In this document: positions 36,354 to 45,034 of the stretch, one piece after another
How positions within the stretch are numbered: position 1 is the first letter of the stretch
Layout: every line of letters begins with the position of its first letter
Source: Pseudanabaena yagii GIHE-NHR1
Lineage (GTDB): Bacteria; Cyanobacteriota; Cyanobacteriia; Pseudanabaenales; Pseudanabaenaceae
Assembly: GCF_012863495.1 (NCBI RefSeq)
Contig: NZ_JAAVJL010000002.1
Span: forward strand, 436,501 to 500,500
Length of the DNA: 64,000 nucleotides
Direction: 5' to 3'
Notes under the pieces: generated by a model
What the model saw: only the letters and a program-made list of their open reading frames with translations
What the model was told of the DNA's origin: nothing
The model's database searches: none
Program-made: the position numbers and the translations under genes

Positions 36354-37562
36354 TTAAACCGGAAGAATGTTTTTATCAAAAATTGCAGTTGGAATTGCCA
36401 GAGTACAACAGGCATTTGGGATATCCACAATACCACTAACTCTTCCTTCTATAGGCGCACAGCTTAGTAACAGATAAGCTTGTTCACCTGTATATCCGAA
36501 CTTCATGAGGTAGGCGATCGCATTTAAACAAGCTTGACGGTAAGCAATATGTACATCCATGAAATATTGCTTGCCTGTAAACTCATCTACAGAAATACCT
36601 TCAAACACCAAGAACTCCGAGTAATGAGGTTCGACGGGACCTGGCTTGAAGATTGGGTTTGTCATGGCATACTTATCTACGCCGCCCTTGATGATGTCTA
36701 CATGAAGATCAATGAATCCAGCCATCTCAATTGCGCCGCAGAAGGATATTTCACCATCGCCTTGAGAGAAGTGCAGATCGCCCATGGAAAGCTTGCCGCC
36801 TTCAACATATACAGGAAAATAAATGCGAGTTCCTCTGGACAGATTCTTGATATCACAGTTACCACCATGCTCACGAGGTGGGATGGTGCGGGCTGCTTCG
36901 GCGGCAACACGCTCATATTCAGACTGAGGTAAAGTACCTAGAACCGCATTGTGAGGATTTGGTAGAGCCGCTAATACCGGCACTCCATCCATATTGATGC
37001 CAGCACCATAAGTGCGGCGATCTGGTTGAGTTGCCATTAGCTCAGACTCACGCTTATTCCATTTAGCGAGTAGTTCATGGGATGGCGCACAGCCGATTAA
37101 ACCAGGGTGAGTAATTCCCGCAAACTTGACACCAGGGATATGACGCGAAGTGGTGTAAATTCCCTGCAAATCCCAAATTGCTTTAGCAGGATTGGGATAG
37201 TGATCGGTTAAAAATCCACCACCGTTTTTTTGATCAAAAATGCCTGTGAATCCCCACTCATCACCTTGAAGAGCGCCAATATCAACAATATCGACAACAA
37301 GGATATCACCAGGTTCCGCGCCATTTACCCAAATTGGCCCACTTAGTACATGAACAATCGATAGATCTACATCGCGAACGTCGTCAGAACTGTCGTCATT
37401 CTTAATCTGTCCATCTGTCCAATCTTTACATTCGATCCGAAAAGTATCGCCTGGATTAACAGAGGCTATAGCAGGAATGTCTGGATGCCACCGATTATGA
37501 CCAGGTAATTCTTGCTCACTCATGGGCTTAGTGAGATCAACTTTAAACAGCGTCTTTGGCAT
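36354..37562 (-). CDS. fmdA: Formamidase (FmdA/acetamidase family)
   Basis: The enzyme hydrolyses formamide (or short amides) to ammonia and the acid. The 402 residues match FmdA closely in layout: ELPGHNRWHPDIP near 18-30, GDILVVDIVDIGAL near 85, HIPGVKFAGITHPGLIGCAPS near 140, ARTIPPREHGGNCDIKNLSRG near 226-246 and GDLHFSQGDGEISFCGAIEM near 258-277. It leads an fmdA-fmdB unit just upstream of the urtABCDE genes, so the locus gathers urea and amide nitrogen. Confidence 0.93.
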   Translation of the reverse strand: MPKTLFKVDLTKPMSEQELPGHNRWHPDIPAIASVNPGDTFRIECKDWTDGQIKNDDSSDDVRDVDLSIVHVLSGPIWVNGAEPGDILVVDIVDIGALQGDEWGFTGIFDQKNGGGFLTDHYPNPAKAIWDLQGIYTTSRHIPGVKFAGITHPGLIGCAPSHELLAKWNKRESELMATQPDRRTYGAGINMDGVPVLAALPNPHNAVLGTLPQSEYERVAAEAARTIPPREHGGNCDIKNLSRGTRIYFPVYVEGGKLSMGDLHFSQGDGEISFCGAIEMAGFIDLHVDIIKGGVDKYAMTNPIFKPGPVEPHYSEFLVFEGISVDEFTGKQYFMDVHIAYRQACLNAIAYLMKFGYTGEQAYLLLSCAPIEGRVSGIVDIPNACCTLAIPTAIFDKNILPV

Positions 37563-37906
37563 AAAATCTTTCTAGCAACTGTAAAAGAATACGAGGACAA
37601 TAGAAAGTTGATCACCATAGAAAATCATGAACATCTATGTAAATGTACACAACTTAAAACTTAACCAAGTTTCAACTTCTTAATCACATACTGCGTTACT
37701 TGTTCTTTGTAATCTGTTATGTCTTATACCAAATCAGGTGAGACTTCTTTTGCCTGAATTATTCATAAGCAAGAACAAAGTCAAAAGAAAAAGCAGTACA
37801 AATACTACACAATAGTAAATAGAGATTTATTACTAGAAGATGGACTTTGTGCTTCAATTCTTAATAATAAAAATAATAAACAAATAAATTCATATCTGAG
37901 TATTCT
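37563..37906. other. Intergenic region upstream of fmdA
   Basis: This AT-rich gap of about 340 bp should contain the fmdA promoter. There is a TGTA-N4-TACA-like dyad near 37639-37650 but no convincing NtcA box. Nothing else is recognised. Confidence 0.45.
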
Positions 37907-38032
37907 ATGAGTGCAGCTTGGGAAGGAGAATTAGAATTAGAGTTTGCAAAGAAGAATTTAACAACTCAACTACTCGAAGTTATACTGTTGCACCTTGTAA
38001 AATTTAGTGATCGCTTGTCATATTCCTGTTGA
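37907..38032 (+). pseudogene. Possible ureD (ureH) N-terminal remnant
   Basis: A 41-codon frame begins MSAAWEGELELEFAKKNLTT, which resembles the start of cyanobacterial UreD (a Trp-x-Gly-x-Leu-x-Leu-x-Phe pattern followed by a Thr-rich strand). It then degenerates into unrelated sequence, with a stop at 38030-38032. A decayed transposase follows. UreD would be functionally expected near ureEFG and urt, but the match is short, so this is tentative. Confidence 0.35.
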
Positions 38033-38084
38033 GTTGTGCGATTGCGCTTGGGTGGAATCACAGGAGTTTTACCCTGTTTCTCAA

Positions 38085-38334
38085 ACCTCTCAATATATCT
38101 TCTCATCAGATGTTTTTGCCCATCGACTAAACCTTGTATGTACTACTCGAAAATCCTCAAATCTCTCTAGCAAGTTTCGCCAAGGGATTCCTCCTCAGTA
38201 GCGATATAACACTGCCTCAACAAACAATCGGTTGTCATTGGTGGTGACTACAACAGTCCCTTCTCTGCCCGCGGCAATAAGTTTTTGATCATCTCCCATT
38301 GGTCATCTCTTAGGGCATATCGGCGGGCTGTCAT
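38085..38334 (-). pseudogene. IS5-family-like transposase remnant
   Basis: On the minus strand a frame begins MTARRYALRDDQWEMIKNLL and, after one frameshift near residue 26, continues NDNRLFVEAVLYRY, an in-frame TGA, then GGIPWRNLLERFEDFRVVHTRF, the DUF4096 N-terminal domain of IS5/IS427-type transposases. The rest of the gene is missing, so this is a decayed fragment. Confidence 0.75.
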
Positions 38335-38528
38335 ATCGGTTTATGTTTTGATTCTCACCTTTTTCTTCCTCCAGTTTACCTAATTGATTACACGCCCTTG
38401 GATTAATTTGCCACAAAAAACCGATTATGCCGATCGCACGCTAATGGCATAAAGCTGTACTGCAATAGTCATTCGCTGCTAGACTAGCAAAAGAAAAATT
38501 TTTAACGATTAGCACAAGTACTGAATCG

Positions 38529-39557
38529 ATGCCTCAAGACACTGTTGCGCCTGTTGCGACCTCTGCACTTAATCTCACTACAGAAGAAGTCCTCACCATC
38601 TACGAAGATATGGTACTGGGACGGACTTTTGAAGATAAGTGCGCTGAGATGTATTATCGCGGAAGAATGTTTGGGTTTGTGCATTTGTACAATGGTCAAG
38701 AAGCCGTTGCTACTGGTGTGATTAAGGCAATGCGCCCCGATGACTATGTGTGTAGCACCTACCGCGATCACGTTCATGCCCTCAGTGCAGGTGTCACAGC
38801 CAATGAAGTCATGGCGGAGCTTTTTGGTAAAGAAACAGGATGCAGTAAGGGGCGTGGCGGCTCTATGCACATCTTCTCTGCGAAGAATAACTTCTTGGGT
38901 GGCTATGCCTTCGTTTCTGAAGGTATCCCCGTAGCAGCAGGAGCAGCATTTCAGTCTAAATATCGCCGAGAGGTAATGGGCGATCCTAATGCTGACCAAG
39001 TAACCGCTTGTTTCTTTGGTGATGGCGCAAGTAATAATGGTCAATTTTTCGAGACCCTAAATATGGCGGCTTTGTGGAAGTTGCCTATCATTTTTGTAAT
39101 TGAAAATAATGACTGGGCGATCGGCATGAAGCATGTTCGCGCAACTTCTGATGTCCGTATCCATAAGAAAGCAGAAGCTTTTGGTATGCCCGGGTTTGAA
39201 GTTGATGGCATGGATGTAGTCGAAGTACGGAAATATGCTCAAGAGGCAATCCGTCGCGCTCGTGCGGGTGAAGGTCCTACGGTTTTAGAATGTATGACCT
39301 ATCGCTTTAGAGGTCACTCCCTCGCTGACCCCGATGAGCTACGCAGCAAGGAAGATAAGGATAAATGGTTTGGTCGCGATCCTATTAAAATTTTCTCTAG
39401 TCGTGTTATTGAGCATGGATTAGTTGATGAAAGCCAATTAAAGGCGATCGACAAGAAGATCCGTGATGTCGTGGAGGAATGTGTTCGCTTTGCGGAAGAA
39501 TCTCCTGAACCCGATCCTAAGGATCTATTCCGTTATCAATTCGCTGAAGACGAATAA
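38529..39557 (+). CDS. pdhA: Pyruvate dehydrogenase E1 component, alpha subunit
   Basis: The thiamine-diphosphate-dependent E1 alpha subunit decarboxylates pyruvate, feeding acetyl-CoA synthesis. The 342 residues show the entry [20 protein letters not shown], the phosphorylation-loop-like region [21 protein letters not shown], and the ThDP motif [31 protein letters not shown] (GDG...NN). pdhB is not adjacent, as is common in cyanobacteria. It is monocistronic with a strong terminator and a composite repeat downstream. Confidence 0.95.
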   Translation: MPQDTVAPVATSALNLTTEEVLTIYEDMVLGRTFEDKCAEMYYRGRMFGFVHLYNGQEAVATGVIKAMRPDDYVCSTYRDHVHALSAGVTANEVMAELFGKETGCSKGRGGSMHIFSAKNNFLGGYAFVSEGIPVAAGAAFQSKYRREVMGDPNADQVTACFFGDGASNNGQFFETLNMAALWKLPIIFVIENNDWAIGMKHVRATSDVRIHKKAEAFGMPGFEVDGMDVVEVRKYAQEAIRRARAGEGPTVLECMTYRFRGHSLADPDELRSKEDKDKWFGRDPIKIFSSRVIEHGLVDESQLKAIDKKIRDVVEECVRFAEESPEPDPKDLFRYQFAEDE

Positions 39558-39590
39558 AAAAGAAGGGACGCAAAGCGTCCCTTCTTTTTT
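39556..39590 (+). terminator. Intrinsic terminator after pdhA
   Basis: AAAAAAGAAGGGACGC-AAA-GCGTCCCTTCTTTTTT is a perfect 16-bp stem ending in six T, right at the pdhA stop codon. Confidence 0.88.
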
Positions 39591-39600
39591 ATTTAACGCG

Positions 39601-39735
39601 AGTTCGGGATAATTTAAAACGGGCTTTGAGAGAGGGTTTGCGTAGCAAACCCTCTCTCAAAGCCCAAAAGTAAAAGCCTTGCGTAGCAAGGCTTTTACTT
39701 TTGGGCTTTTAAAATTTGCTAGCTTAACCCGAACT
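39601..39735. repeat. Double-hairpin dispersed repeat, copy B
   Basis: This 135-bp element is the inverted counterpart of 6571-6704. It starts AGTTCGGGATAA and ends TTAACCCGAACT. It contains the GAGAGGGTTTGCGTAGCAAAC hairpin first and the AAAGCCTTGCGTAGCAAGG hairpin second, in reverse order to copy A, as expected for an opposite orientation. Confidence 0.8.
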
Positions 39736-39781
39736 GACTTTATTTACTGATGTTATAGTTGTTTTAAATAATTTGCAGAGG

Positions 39782-39838
39782 GGCTTCGACTCCGCTCAGC
39801 CATCGGTGTAAGCTAGCTGAGCGAAGTCGAAGCTGTAG
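39782..39838. repeat. Dispersed hairpin GGCTTCGACTCCGCTCAGC
   Basis: GCTTCGACTCCGCTCAGC pairs imperfectly with GCTGAGCGAAGTCGAAGC across about 18 bases. A sister hairpin with the same arms lies at 50408-50449. Confidence 0.65.
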
Positions 39839-39858
39839 TTCTTATTTGAATTATCTAT

Positions 39859-39970
39859 ACGTGGAAGGAATTCCTGCGATGTTGAAGGATTTGGGCTGGC
39901 ACGGGGGCACAGCCCCTACCAAAAATTTTAATTATTCAGGTAGGGGCAAATCCCCCCGTGGTTGCCCCGC
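39859..39970. repeat. Truncated MITE-like element (relative of 54091-54256)
   Basis: The sequence ACGTGGAAGGAATTCCTGCG through CCCCCGTGGTTGCCC is about 90% the reverse complement of the left part of the element at 54091-54256. It includes the internal GGGGCACAGCCCCTACC and GGTAGGGGCAA segments. The second terminal repeat is missing, so this copy is truncated. Confidence 0.65.
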
Positions 39971-40011
39971 TAAGATTTGCGCTGCACAAATAGCACAAGT
40001 CCGCAATGTTT

Positions 40012-40770
40012 TTATAACTTACATTTTGTGATCTGAGCTTGTTCCCAATTAACCTCATTGGTAATCGCATTAGTAAAATCACAACTCACTAGGGTTGCCT
40101 TGTGAAATGAAGCTTGAGTCAAATCAGCATATTGAAACTTTGTACCTATGGCTGTACGTGAGGTATTAATCGCGAGGCGAAATAAGTAGAGACTGCCAAA
40201 AATTTGTAATGGCTCGATCGCTAAAAATGTTAGTAAGGCAACGAGGCTATTAGATGTTATGGAATTGGAGATAGCATTGAAAGCACCAGATACTAATATT
40301 TTCGTAAATGTTGAACCAAAATATCCCGATACAAAGGCAACAAGTAGGGAAATAGGAATTGCCGTAAGAATACTCTTGGTATGAGAGAGGGCAAAGTTAC
40401 TGGTAAAGGCGATCGCAAAACCAACGGCAAATACCACAATTGCGATAATCGCAACCCAATAGATTGTATTGCGATTAACAATTCCTGCCCCAAAGATGAA
40501 AGTAAGGATAAAGGTGATCAGCAGGATCGTCGAAATTAAGGCTGTTCCCGCAAACATCAAGGCGATCGCAAATGAAACACAATTAGCGATCGCAATCTGA
40601 CGTGGACTCCTGCCAGTCCGCACATTGGCAAAATTGGCAAATTTCAGTTGCGATCGATAAAAGTCACATCCACGCAGGTCAGCGCCACTAAAGTCAGCAC
40701 CGACCAAATTTCTACCTTTAAAGGAGCGATCGCGCAAATTTTGGTTTGCAAAGTTAAGACTTTGACTCAT
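40012..40770 (-). CDS. Pentapeptide-repeat membrane protein
   Basis: The 252-residue protein starts with pentapeptide repeats (LNFANQNLRDRSFKGRNLVGADFSGADLRGCDF, residues 5-37), continues with five or so membrane helices at about 58-200, and closes with a second short pentapeptide stretch (GTKFQYADLTQASFHKATLVSCDF). Pentapeptide repeats form a quadrilateral beta-helix, and here it is split by the membrane domain. Function is unknown. It lies 28 bp downstream of the NAD kinase gene and may be co-transcribed. Confidence 0.75.
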   Translation of the reverse strand: MSQSLNFANQNLRDRSFKGRNLVGADFSGADLRGCDFYRSQLKFANFANVRTGRSPRQIAIANCVSFAIALMFAGTALISTILLITFILTFIFGAGIVNRNTIYWVAIIAIVVFAVGFAIAFTSNFALSHTKSILTAIPISLLVAFVSGYFGSTFTKILVSGAFNAISNSITSNSLVALLTFLAIEPLQIFGSLYLFRLAINTSRTAIGTKFQYADLTQASFHKATLVSCDFTNAITNEVNWEQAQITKCKL

Positions 40771-40798
40771 AGCGTCCTTGGATATGCTTTGAGTGATT

Positions 40799-41722
40799 TT
40801 AAGCCCAATCGTCTGAAGTTGGCTTAGAAATATGTGGCAAGCCCCAACCTAACTTCTCGCGCAGAACCTTAAAGAATTCACCTTTTTGTAAGCGAATGAA
40901 CCTCGCAGGATAGCGCGATCGTTCAACTTCAACCCGATAATCAGGATAGACATAGCATCCAGCATTACCATCAACTACTAATACTAAACGATGACGATTA
41001 GCAGGAGTAACGATCGCTTTTTCGGTATTAGCAAAGACTAAAGCCCGTGATGCCATCGAATGAGCACAAATGGGAATTAGCTGAAAGACAGGAATTCCAG
41101 GTTCGATGACAGGCCCCCCCGCAGAGAGTGCATAGGCTGTCGAACCTGTGGGTGTAGAAATAATTACGCCATCCGCCGCAATATCCACAGGAATATGACG
41201 ACCAATCTGTACCTCAAAGTGACACATACTGGTCAAGGGTTCACGGTGTAATACCATCTCATTAAGTGACAAAGCCTCCCATAGCAAGCCTTTACTGTCG
41301 TAAACCCGCACTGTCATCATCGATCGCTGCTCAACCACATATTGCCCCTCGACAACTTGGGAGAGTGCTTCTTCCCAAGCCGTCAAATAGGTTTCGGTTA
41401 AGAAACCCATATGTCCCGTATTAACGTTGAGCAATGGTAAGCCCAATGGTGCAATTTGGCGACAAGCTGACAATACTGTACCGTCTCCTCCCAAGGCGAC
41501 CACAAACATAATGTCGCGGTCAAAGCCCAAAGGAACTAAGCTCTCGATAGGGGTGTGACAAACGGGAGCATCTGGCTTGCCATAGCCCAAAATACCGCCA
41601 TTTCCCGTAGCCAGCACAGTCTGAATGTTACGCTTTTCGAGCCACAACTTCATATCCGATGCTACTTGCTCGGCAACTGGTTTTGCGTCGTTATAGACAA
41701 TACCGACTTTTGGCACGCTCAA
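40799..41722 (-). CDS. nadK: NAD kinase
   Basis: The enzyme phosphorylates NAD to NADP. The 307 residues carry the catalytic GGDGT motif ([15 protein letters not shown], near 78-92), [10 protein letters not shown] near 111, the NE/D-type NEMVLHREP and the [15 protein letters not shown] signature near 190. Cyanobacteria usually keep two NAD kinases; which one this is cannot be told. Confidence 0.94.
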   Translation of the reverse strand: MSVPKVGIVYNDAKPVAEQVASDMKLWLEKRNIQTVLATGNGGILGYGKPDAPVCHTPIESLVPLGFDRDIMFVVALGGDGTVLSACRQIAPLGLPLLNVNTGHMGFLTETYLTAWEEALSQVVEGQYVVEQRSMMTVRVYDSKGLLWEALSLNEMVLHREPLTSMCHFEVQIGRHIPVDIAADGVIISTPTGSTAYALSAGGPVIEPGIPVFQLIPICAHSMASRALVFANTEKAIVTPANRHRLVLVVDGNAGCYVYPDYRVEVERSRYPARFIRLQKGEFFKVLREKLGWGLPHISKPTSDDWA

Positions 41723-41764
41723 TGACTACCTAAAACTATTCAAAAAATTTGTCAGTTTGGTAAT

Positions 41765-41810
41765 TATAGCTTTTAGCAATTAGCTTTTAGCAATTAGCCT
41801 TTAGGGATTT
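41765..41810. repeat. Short tandem-like repeats TTAGCAATTAGC
   Basis: Repeated TAGCTTTTAGCAATTAGC units lie upstream of nadK, of the same dispersed short-repeat family as at 10860, 13728 and 45588. Confidence 0.6.
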
Positions 41811-41939
41811 GGTCACAACCAACCTAAAAGAGACTAGTTGATAAATGAAATTTTTGAATAAAATCGAGTTTCACCCGATTCCCCATATAAGTGAATATTA
41901 TCAATTTTCTTCTTTTTGACATCTCTCCGATTTACCTAT

Positions 41940-42404
41940 TTAGCCATATTTTTTTAGGGAAGGCATACCATTGTGACCTGCTAATTCTTTGACTTCGGCA
42001 AGTTCAATTATGGGGCAGATTGTTTCAGCATTCTCCGAGACTAATGGTTCACCAACAAGGAGTGCCTCTAAATCAGAGCGCAGAGTTAGTAACTGCTGAA
42101 TTTGGTGATCGACTTCAGCGATTTTATCTTGGAGTTTGACCTTGACATGAACACAAGGTAACTCGCCTTGATCATGGATGGATAGAAACTCTTTGATTTC
42201 CGATAAACTCAAGCCTAGACTTTGAGAACGTTTAATAAAACTGAGGCGATTAATGACATTATTTGCAAATAATCGAAATCCACCTTCAGTTCTTCCTGAT
42301 GATTCTAATAGACCTAGCTCCTCATAATAGCGAATTGTTTTGATAGGAATACCGCTTTCTTTGGCGATCGTACCAATTTGTTTGAGTTCCTCTTGAGCTT
42401 GCAT
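41940..42404 (-). CDS. MerR family metal-responsive regulator (probably copper)
   Basis: The 154-residue protein has the MerR helix-turn-helix at the N terminus (IGTIAKESGIPIKTIRYYEELGLLESSGRTEGGFRLF), a dimerisation helix at about 90-125, and effector-loop Cys residues: Cys82 in LPCVHVKVKL and a Cys in AETICPII near the end. Such proteins bend promoters with long spacers and activate on metal binding. It heads a copper gene block, and two MerR-type promoters with 20-bp spacers stand before copZ and copA, making it the likely regulator. Confidence 0.85.
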   Translation of the reverse strand: MQAQEELKQIGTIAKESGIPIKTIRYYEELGLLESSGRTEGGFRLFANNVINRLSFIKRSQSLGLSLSEIKEFLSIHDQGELPCVHVKVKLQDKIAEVDHQIQQLLTLRSDLEALLVGEPLVSENAETICPIIELAEVKELAGHNGMPSLKKYG

Positions 42405-42472
42405 ATCTCTTTTCTCTCTGTTTTTGTGTTTTTAGGGATTACGCAAAAGTACCTTAAAAATCTGATTTTATC

Positions 42473-42500
42473 GTAGGGGCAATTCATAAATTGCCCCTAC
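42473..42500 (-). terminator. Stem-loop before the split YtkA-like gene's end
   Basis: GTAGGGGCAATT-CATA-AATTGCCCCTAC is a perfect 12-bp stem located 26 bp after the stop of the YtkA-like gene on the minus strand. Confidence 0.6.
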
Positions 42501-42794
42501 ATTTAGAATTACCACAACCATTCTATCAATCACGCACATGAATCCCAAAATCAGCCGTGACAATTTTGCCATTGCGGTTAAACTGACCCCAGAGCTTATA
42601 TTCTCCAGATTTTGGGAACTTAGTCATGAAAGTAACTTTCCCTTCAGATCTACTATCTAATGCATGGGCATGAATATAATCAGAGGCAGTCAATGGGGTT
42701 GATTTTTTGATGATCACAAGGTGTCCTTTTTCCCCTAAGTAGGGTTGTAAATCATTAATCGGCTGATTAGTGTCAATATCTTTAAGCTCAAAGG

Positions 42795-43932
42795 CTTAGT
42801 ACAGGACAAAAAGTTGCAAAAGTAGGCAGGGAGGGGTTTTATAAAAGATAACCACATCGTAAATAAAACCCCTATGAAAGAGATTAACCTATTCCGAGAA
42901 AAGTTGCAGCAACATCTGCAATGGAATAGAGCAAGACTAGCCTTTGTGTCCATGTTCTTGATCGCGCTAATGCGAGTAAAGACAGTAAACCTAGCTGAAA
43001 TTGCCACAGGATTTAGTGGTTATGCCAAAGTCGAATCACACTATAAGAGGTTACAGAGATTTTTTCGAGACTTTGAAGTGGACTATGAAAAGATCGCACT
43101 CATGGTCGTCAAAGTCATGCAAATCCCCGAACCTTGGGTAATTTCTATCGACCGCACCGATTGGGAATTCGGTAAAACCGTGTTTAATGTGCTGACATTG
43201 GGAATAGTGCATTACGGTATTGCATTCCCGTTGGTATGGATGATGCTGGACAAAAAAGGTAACTCAAACACCCGTGAGCGCTGTGAATTGTGTAATCGAT
43301 TTCTGGAAATATTTGGAGACCGCAAAATCGACTTTTTGAGTGCAGACCGAGAGTTTGTCGGTGAGGATTGGTTAGATTACTTGTTGTGTGAACCATGTAA
43401 CCGTTTTCGTATCCGCCGTAAAAATACTTTGCTCAATGACGGGCAGAAAAAACTGCGTGCCGACATTTGTTTTCAAGACCTCCAAGTTGGTCAGTCCAAA
43501 GTATTGTCCAAGCCCAGAAAGGTTTGGAACCATTGGCTTCGTATAGCCGCTATGCGTCTTGATGATGGCGATTTATTAATTGTCGCGACGACTCATGACC
43601 CTGATACGGCTATTGCTGACTATGCTAAGCGTTGGGCTATTGAGACTTTATTCGGGTGCTTTAAAACCCGTGGCTTTTGTTTGGAGTCCACTCATCTTCA
43701 AGATCCTGAACGTCTTTCCAAACTAATTGCTTTGCTTACTCTGGCTTTATGTTGGGCTTTTTCTTCTGGGCTTTGGTTGGCTCAACTAAATCCCCTCAAG
43801 CCTAAAAAACACGGTCGTCTTCCTAAAAGCATTTTTCGCCTTGGTTTTGATTTCCTTCGTCACATCATCTTTGACTTACATCTCAATTCTCAAGCCTTCT
43901 TTAACTCCATTAAATTTTTGTCCTGTACTTAG
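42795..43932 (+). mobile_element. Complete insertion sequence inside the YtkA-like gene
   Basis: The 1138-bp element has near-perfect terminal repeats (CTTAGTACAGGACAAAAA on the left and the complement of CTAAGTACAGGACAAAAA on the right). It is bounded by 9-bp duplications GCTCAAAGG at 42786-42794 and 43933-43941. Its single gene ends exactly at the right edge. Intact ends, duplication and ORF point to a recent insertion. Confidence 0.92.
42874..43932 (+). CDS. IS4-family-like DDE transposase
   Basis: The 352-residue transposase has a short helical N terminus, Asp in ISIDRTDWEFG, Asp in SADREFVGEDW and Glu in YAKRWAIETLFGCFKTRGF, matching the DDE order and YREK-like motif of IS4-type enzymes. 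The stop codon TAG lies inside the right terminal repeat, so any loss of the end would alter the protein. The ORF is intact. Confidence 0.9.
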   Translation: MKEINLFREKLQQHLQWNRARLAFVSMFLIALMRVKTVNLAEIATGFSGYAKVESHYKRLQRFFRDFEVDYEKIALMVVKVMQIPEPWVISIDRTDWEFGKTVFNVLTLGIVHYGIAFPLVWMMLDKKGNSNTRERCELCNRFLEIFGDRKIDFLSADREFVGEDWLDYLLCEPCNRFRIRRKNTLLNDGQKKLRADICFQDLQVGQSKVLSKPRKVWNHWLRIAAMRLDDGDLLIVATTHDPDTAIADYAKRWAIETLFGCFKTRGFCLESTHLQDPERLSKLIALLTLALCWAFSSGLWLAQLNPLKPKKHGRLPKSIFRLGFDFLRHIIFDLHLNSQAFFNSIKFLSCT

Positions 43933-44631
43933 GCTCAAAGGTTAAGGTCACTTCCTCACTGGCTTTTATATGATCTTGAGAACTGCTCAAATTAATATGG
44001 GTTTTGCCAAATGTCTTGGTGCGATCGAAGTTAATCGGTTTATCCGATGGACTTTCACCAATAACTTGTGTTTTGAGAACGGAAATTTGTTCTAGAGACT
44101 GAGCAGGCTTGTAGTCGCTAAACAAGGTGTATTTTCCCGCCTGTGGAAAGTTCGCCGACACTTTAAATCGTCCATTGTGTTGGTAGCTGGGATGAATATG
44201 ATCAAAGAACTGAAGATCATCACTGACAACAATCAAATGCATCAGCTTCTCTTGAAACACCTCAAATTTTTCAACGGCTTTACCATTGAGGTCTTGAACA
44301 TCGATCAATAATGGCACAGTAGTATTAGGAAGTATATTCAGGGGAGTCGTCAACTTTGCCTCAGCAATTGTTGTTTCCGATGATGTCTTTTGGTGGTCAC
44401 TATGTTCTCCATGCTTATTAGCATGATTGTCTTTAGCAACAGATTTTGGTTCTTCGGCATTAGATATGGTGGACAATGAGGAGCAAGCTTGAGTCAATGC
44501 CAAAACAGAAGTCAATGCGATCGCAGTAATTAGTTTGTTCATCGTAGTTATTCCTTAATTTATAATGCTTTTGCGGGTTAAAGAGCGATAGAAATATGCG
44601 TTCAGATTTGAACACATATTTCTATAAATGA

Positions 44632-44826
44632 TTAAGCAGCTGGATAGCCAACGTTAATTAGAGCTTCTCGAATTGCTGACTCCGATGCTTGAGTTTCGAC
44701 AACAATCAGTTTTGTCTTGGTATTAGCTTGAACTTCTGCATTAGCATCAACGTTTTTAATTGCGGCTGTAACTGTATTGACACAGCTAGAACAAGCAAGA
44801 GTAGGGGTGTTGAGTTGAATAGTCAT
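44632..44826 (-). CDS. copZ: CopZ-like heavy-metal-associated (HMA) chaperone
   Basis: The 64-residue protein has an HMA fold with the metal site CSSC in TPTLACSSCVNTVT near residues 12-15. Such proteins bind Cu(I) and pass it to P-type ATPases. The motif differs from the common GMTCxxC form by lacking the Met-x-Cys start. It is preceded by a MerR-type promoter at 44895-44926 and flanked by the YtkA-like and cupredoxin genes. Copper is inferred from the context. Confidence 0.8.
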   Translation of the reverse strand: MTIQLNTPTLACSSCVNTVTAAIKNVDANAEVQANTKTKLIVVETQASESAIREALINVGYPAA

Positions 44827-44894
44827 AGTTTTAGATAACCTCTATTGATAGACTGAAAAGAGAAACTGAAGAATGACTTCTCTATCTGAAAACA

Positions 44895-44926
44895 ACTCTA
44901 CATTCTCTATTCGACTGGAGAGTCAA
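44895..44926 (-). promoter_or_regulatory. MerR-type promoter of copZ
   Basis: On the minus strand the -35 element TTGACT (44921-44926) and the -10 element TAGAGT (44895-44900) are separated by 20 bp holding CTCCAGTCGAATAGAGAATG, an imperfect dyad. Long spacers of 19-20 bp are the hallmark of MerR-activated promoters. The same CTTGACTCTCCA core precedes copA at 48062-48093. Confidence 0.7.
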
Positions 44927-44938
44927 GGGGGATAAACA

Positions 44939-44973
44939 AAAAAAGAAGTGATGCAAAGCATCACTTCTTTTTT
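44939..44973. terminator. Terminator upstream of copZ promoter
   Basis: AAAAAAGAAGTGATGC-AAA-GCATCACTTCTTTTTT is a perfect 16-bp stem with A and T tracts. It isolates copZ from the cupredoxin transcript. Confidence 0.8.
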
Positions 44974-44984
44974 AAGGAGAGATA

Positions 44985-45024
44985 AAAAGAAAGAGGCGAT
45001 GCTTTTGCATCGCCTCTTTCTTTT
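44985..45024 (-). terminator. Terminator after the cupredoxin gene
   Basis: AAAAGAAAGAGGCGATGC-TTTT-GCATCGCCTCTTTCTTTT is a perfect 18-bp stem 11 bp past the cupredoxin stop. Confidence 0.82.
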
Positions 45025-45034
45025 GGGAAATCTG

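Larger units (their letters stand above)
42526..44542 (-). pseudogene. YtkA/FixH-like lipoprotein gene split by an insertion sequence
   Basis: The 5' part (43933-44542) encodes a lipoprotein signal LALTQAC, a His/Ser/Lys linker and one YtkA-like domain (MHLIVVSDDLQFFDHIHPSY; FPQAGKYTLFSDY), then reaches ...EEVTLTFE before the IS. The 3' part (42526-42794) continues in frame as FELKDIDTNQPINDLQPYLG and a second domain (HLVIIKKSTPLTASDYIHAH; FPKSGEYKLWGQF). Removing the IS and one copy of the 9-bp duplication GCTCAAAGG restores a single frame of roughly 290 residues. The IS disables the second domain. Confidence 0.85.

Noticed and set aside
37563-37740. NtcA site upstream of fmdA
   Set aside because: Candidates have 4- or 6-bp spacers instead of the GTA-N8-TAC spacing.
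38007-38201. Plus-strand 64-codon frame in the gap before pdhA
   Set aside because: It lies over the decayed minus-strand IS5-like transposase and has no gene-like sequence of its own.
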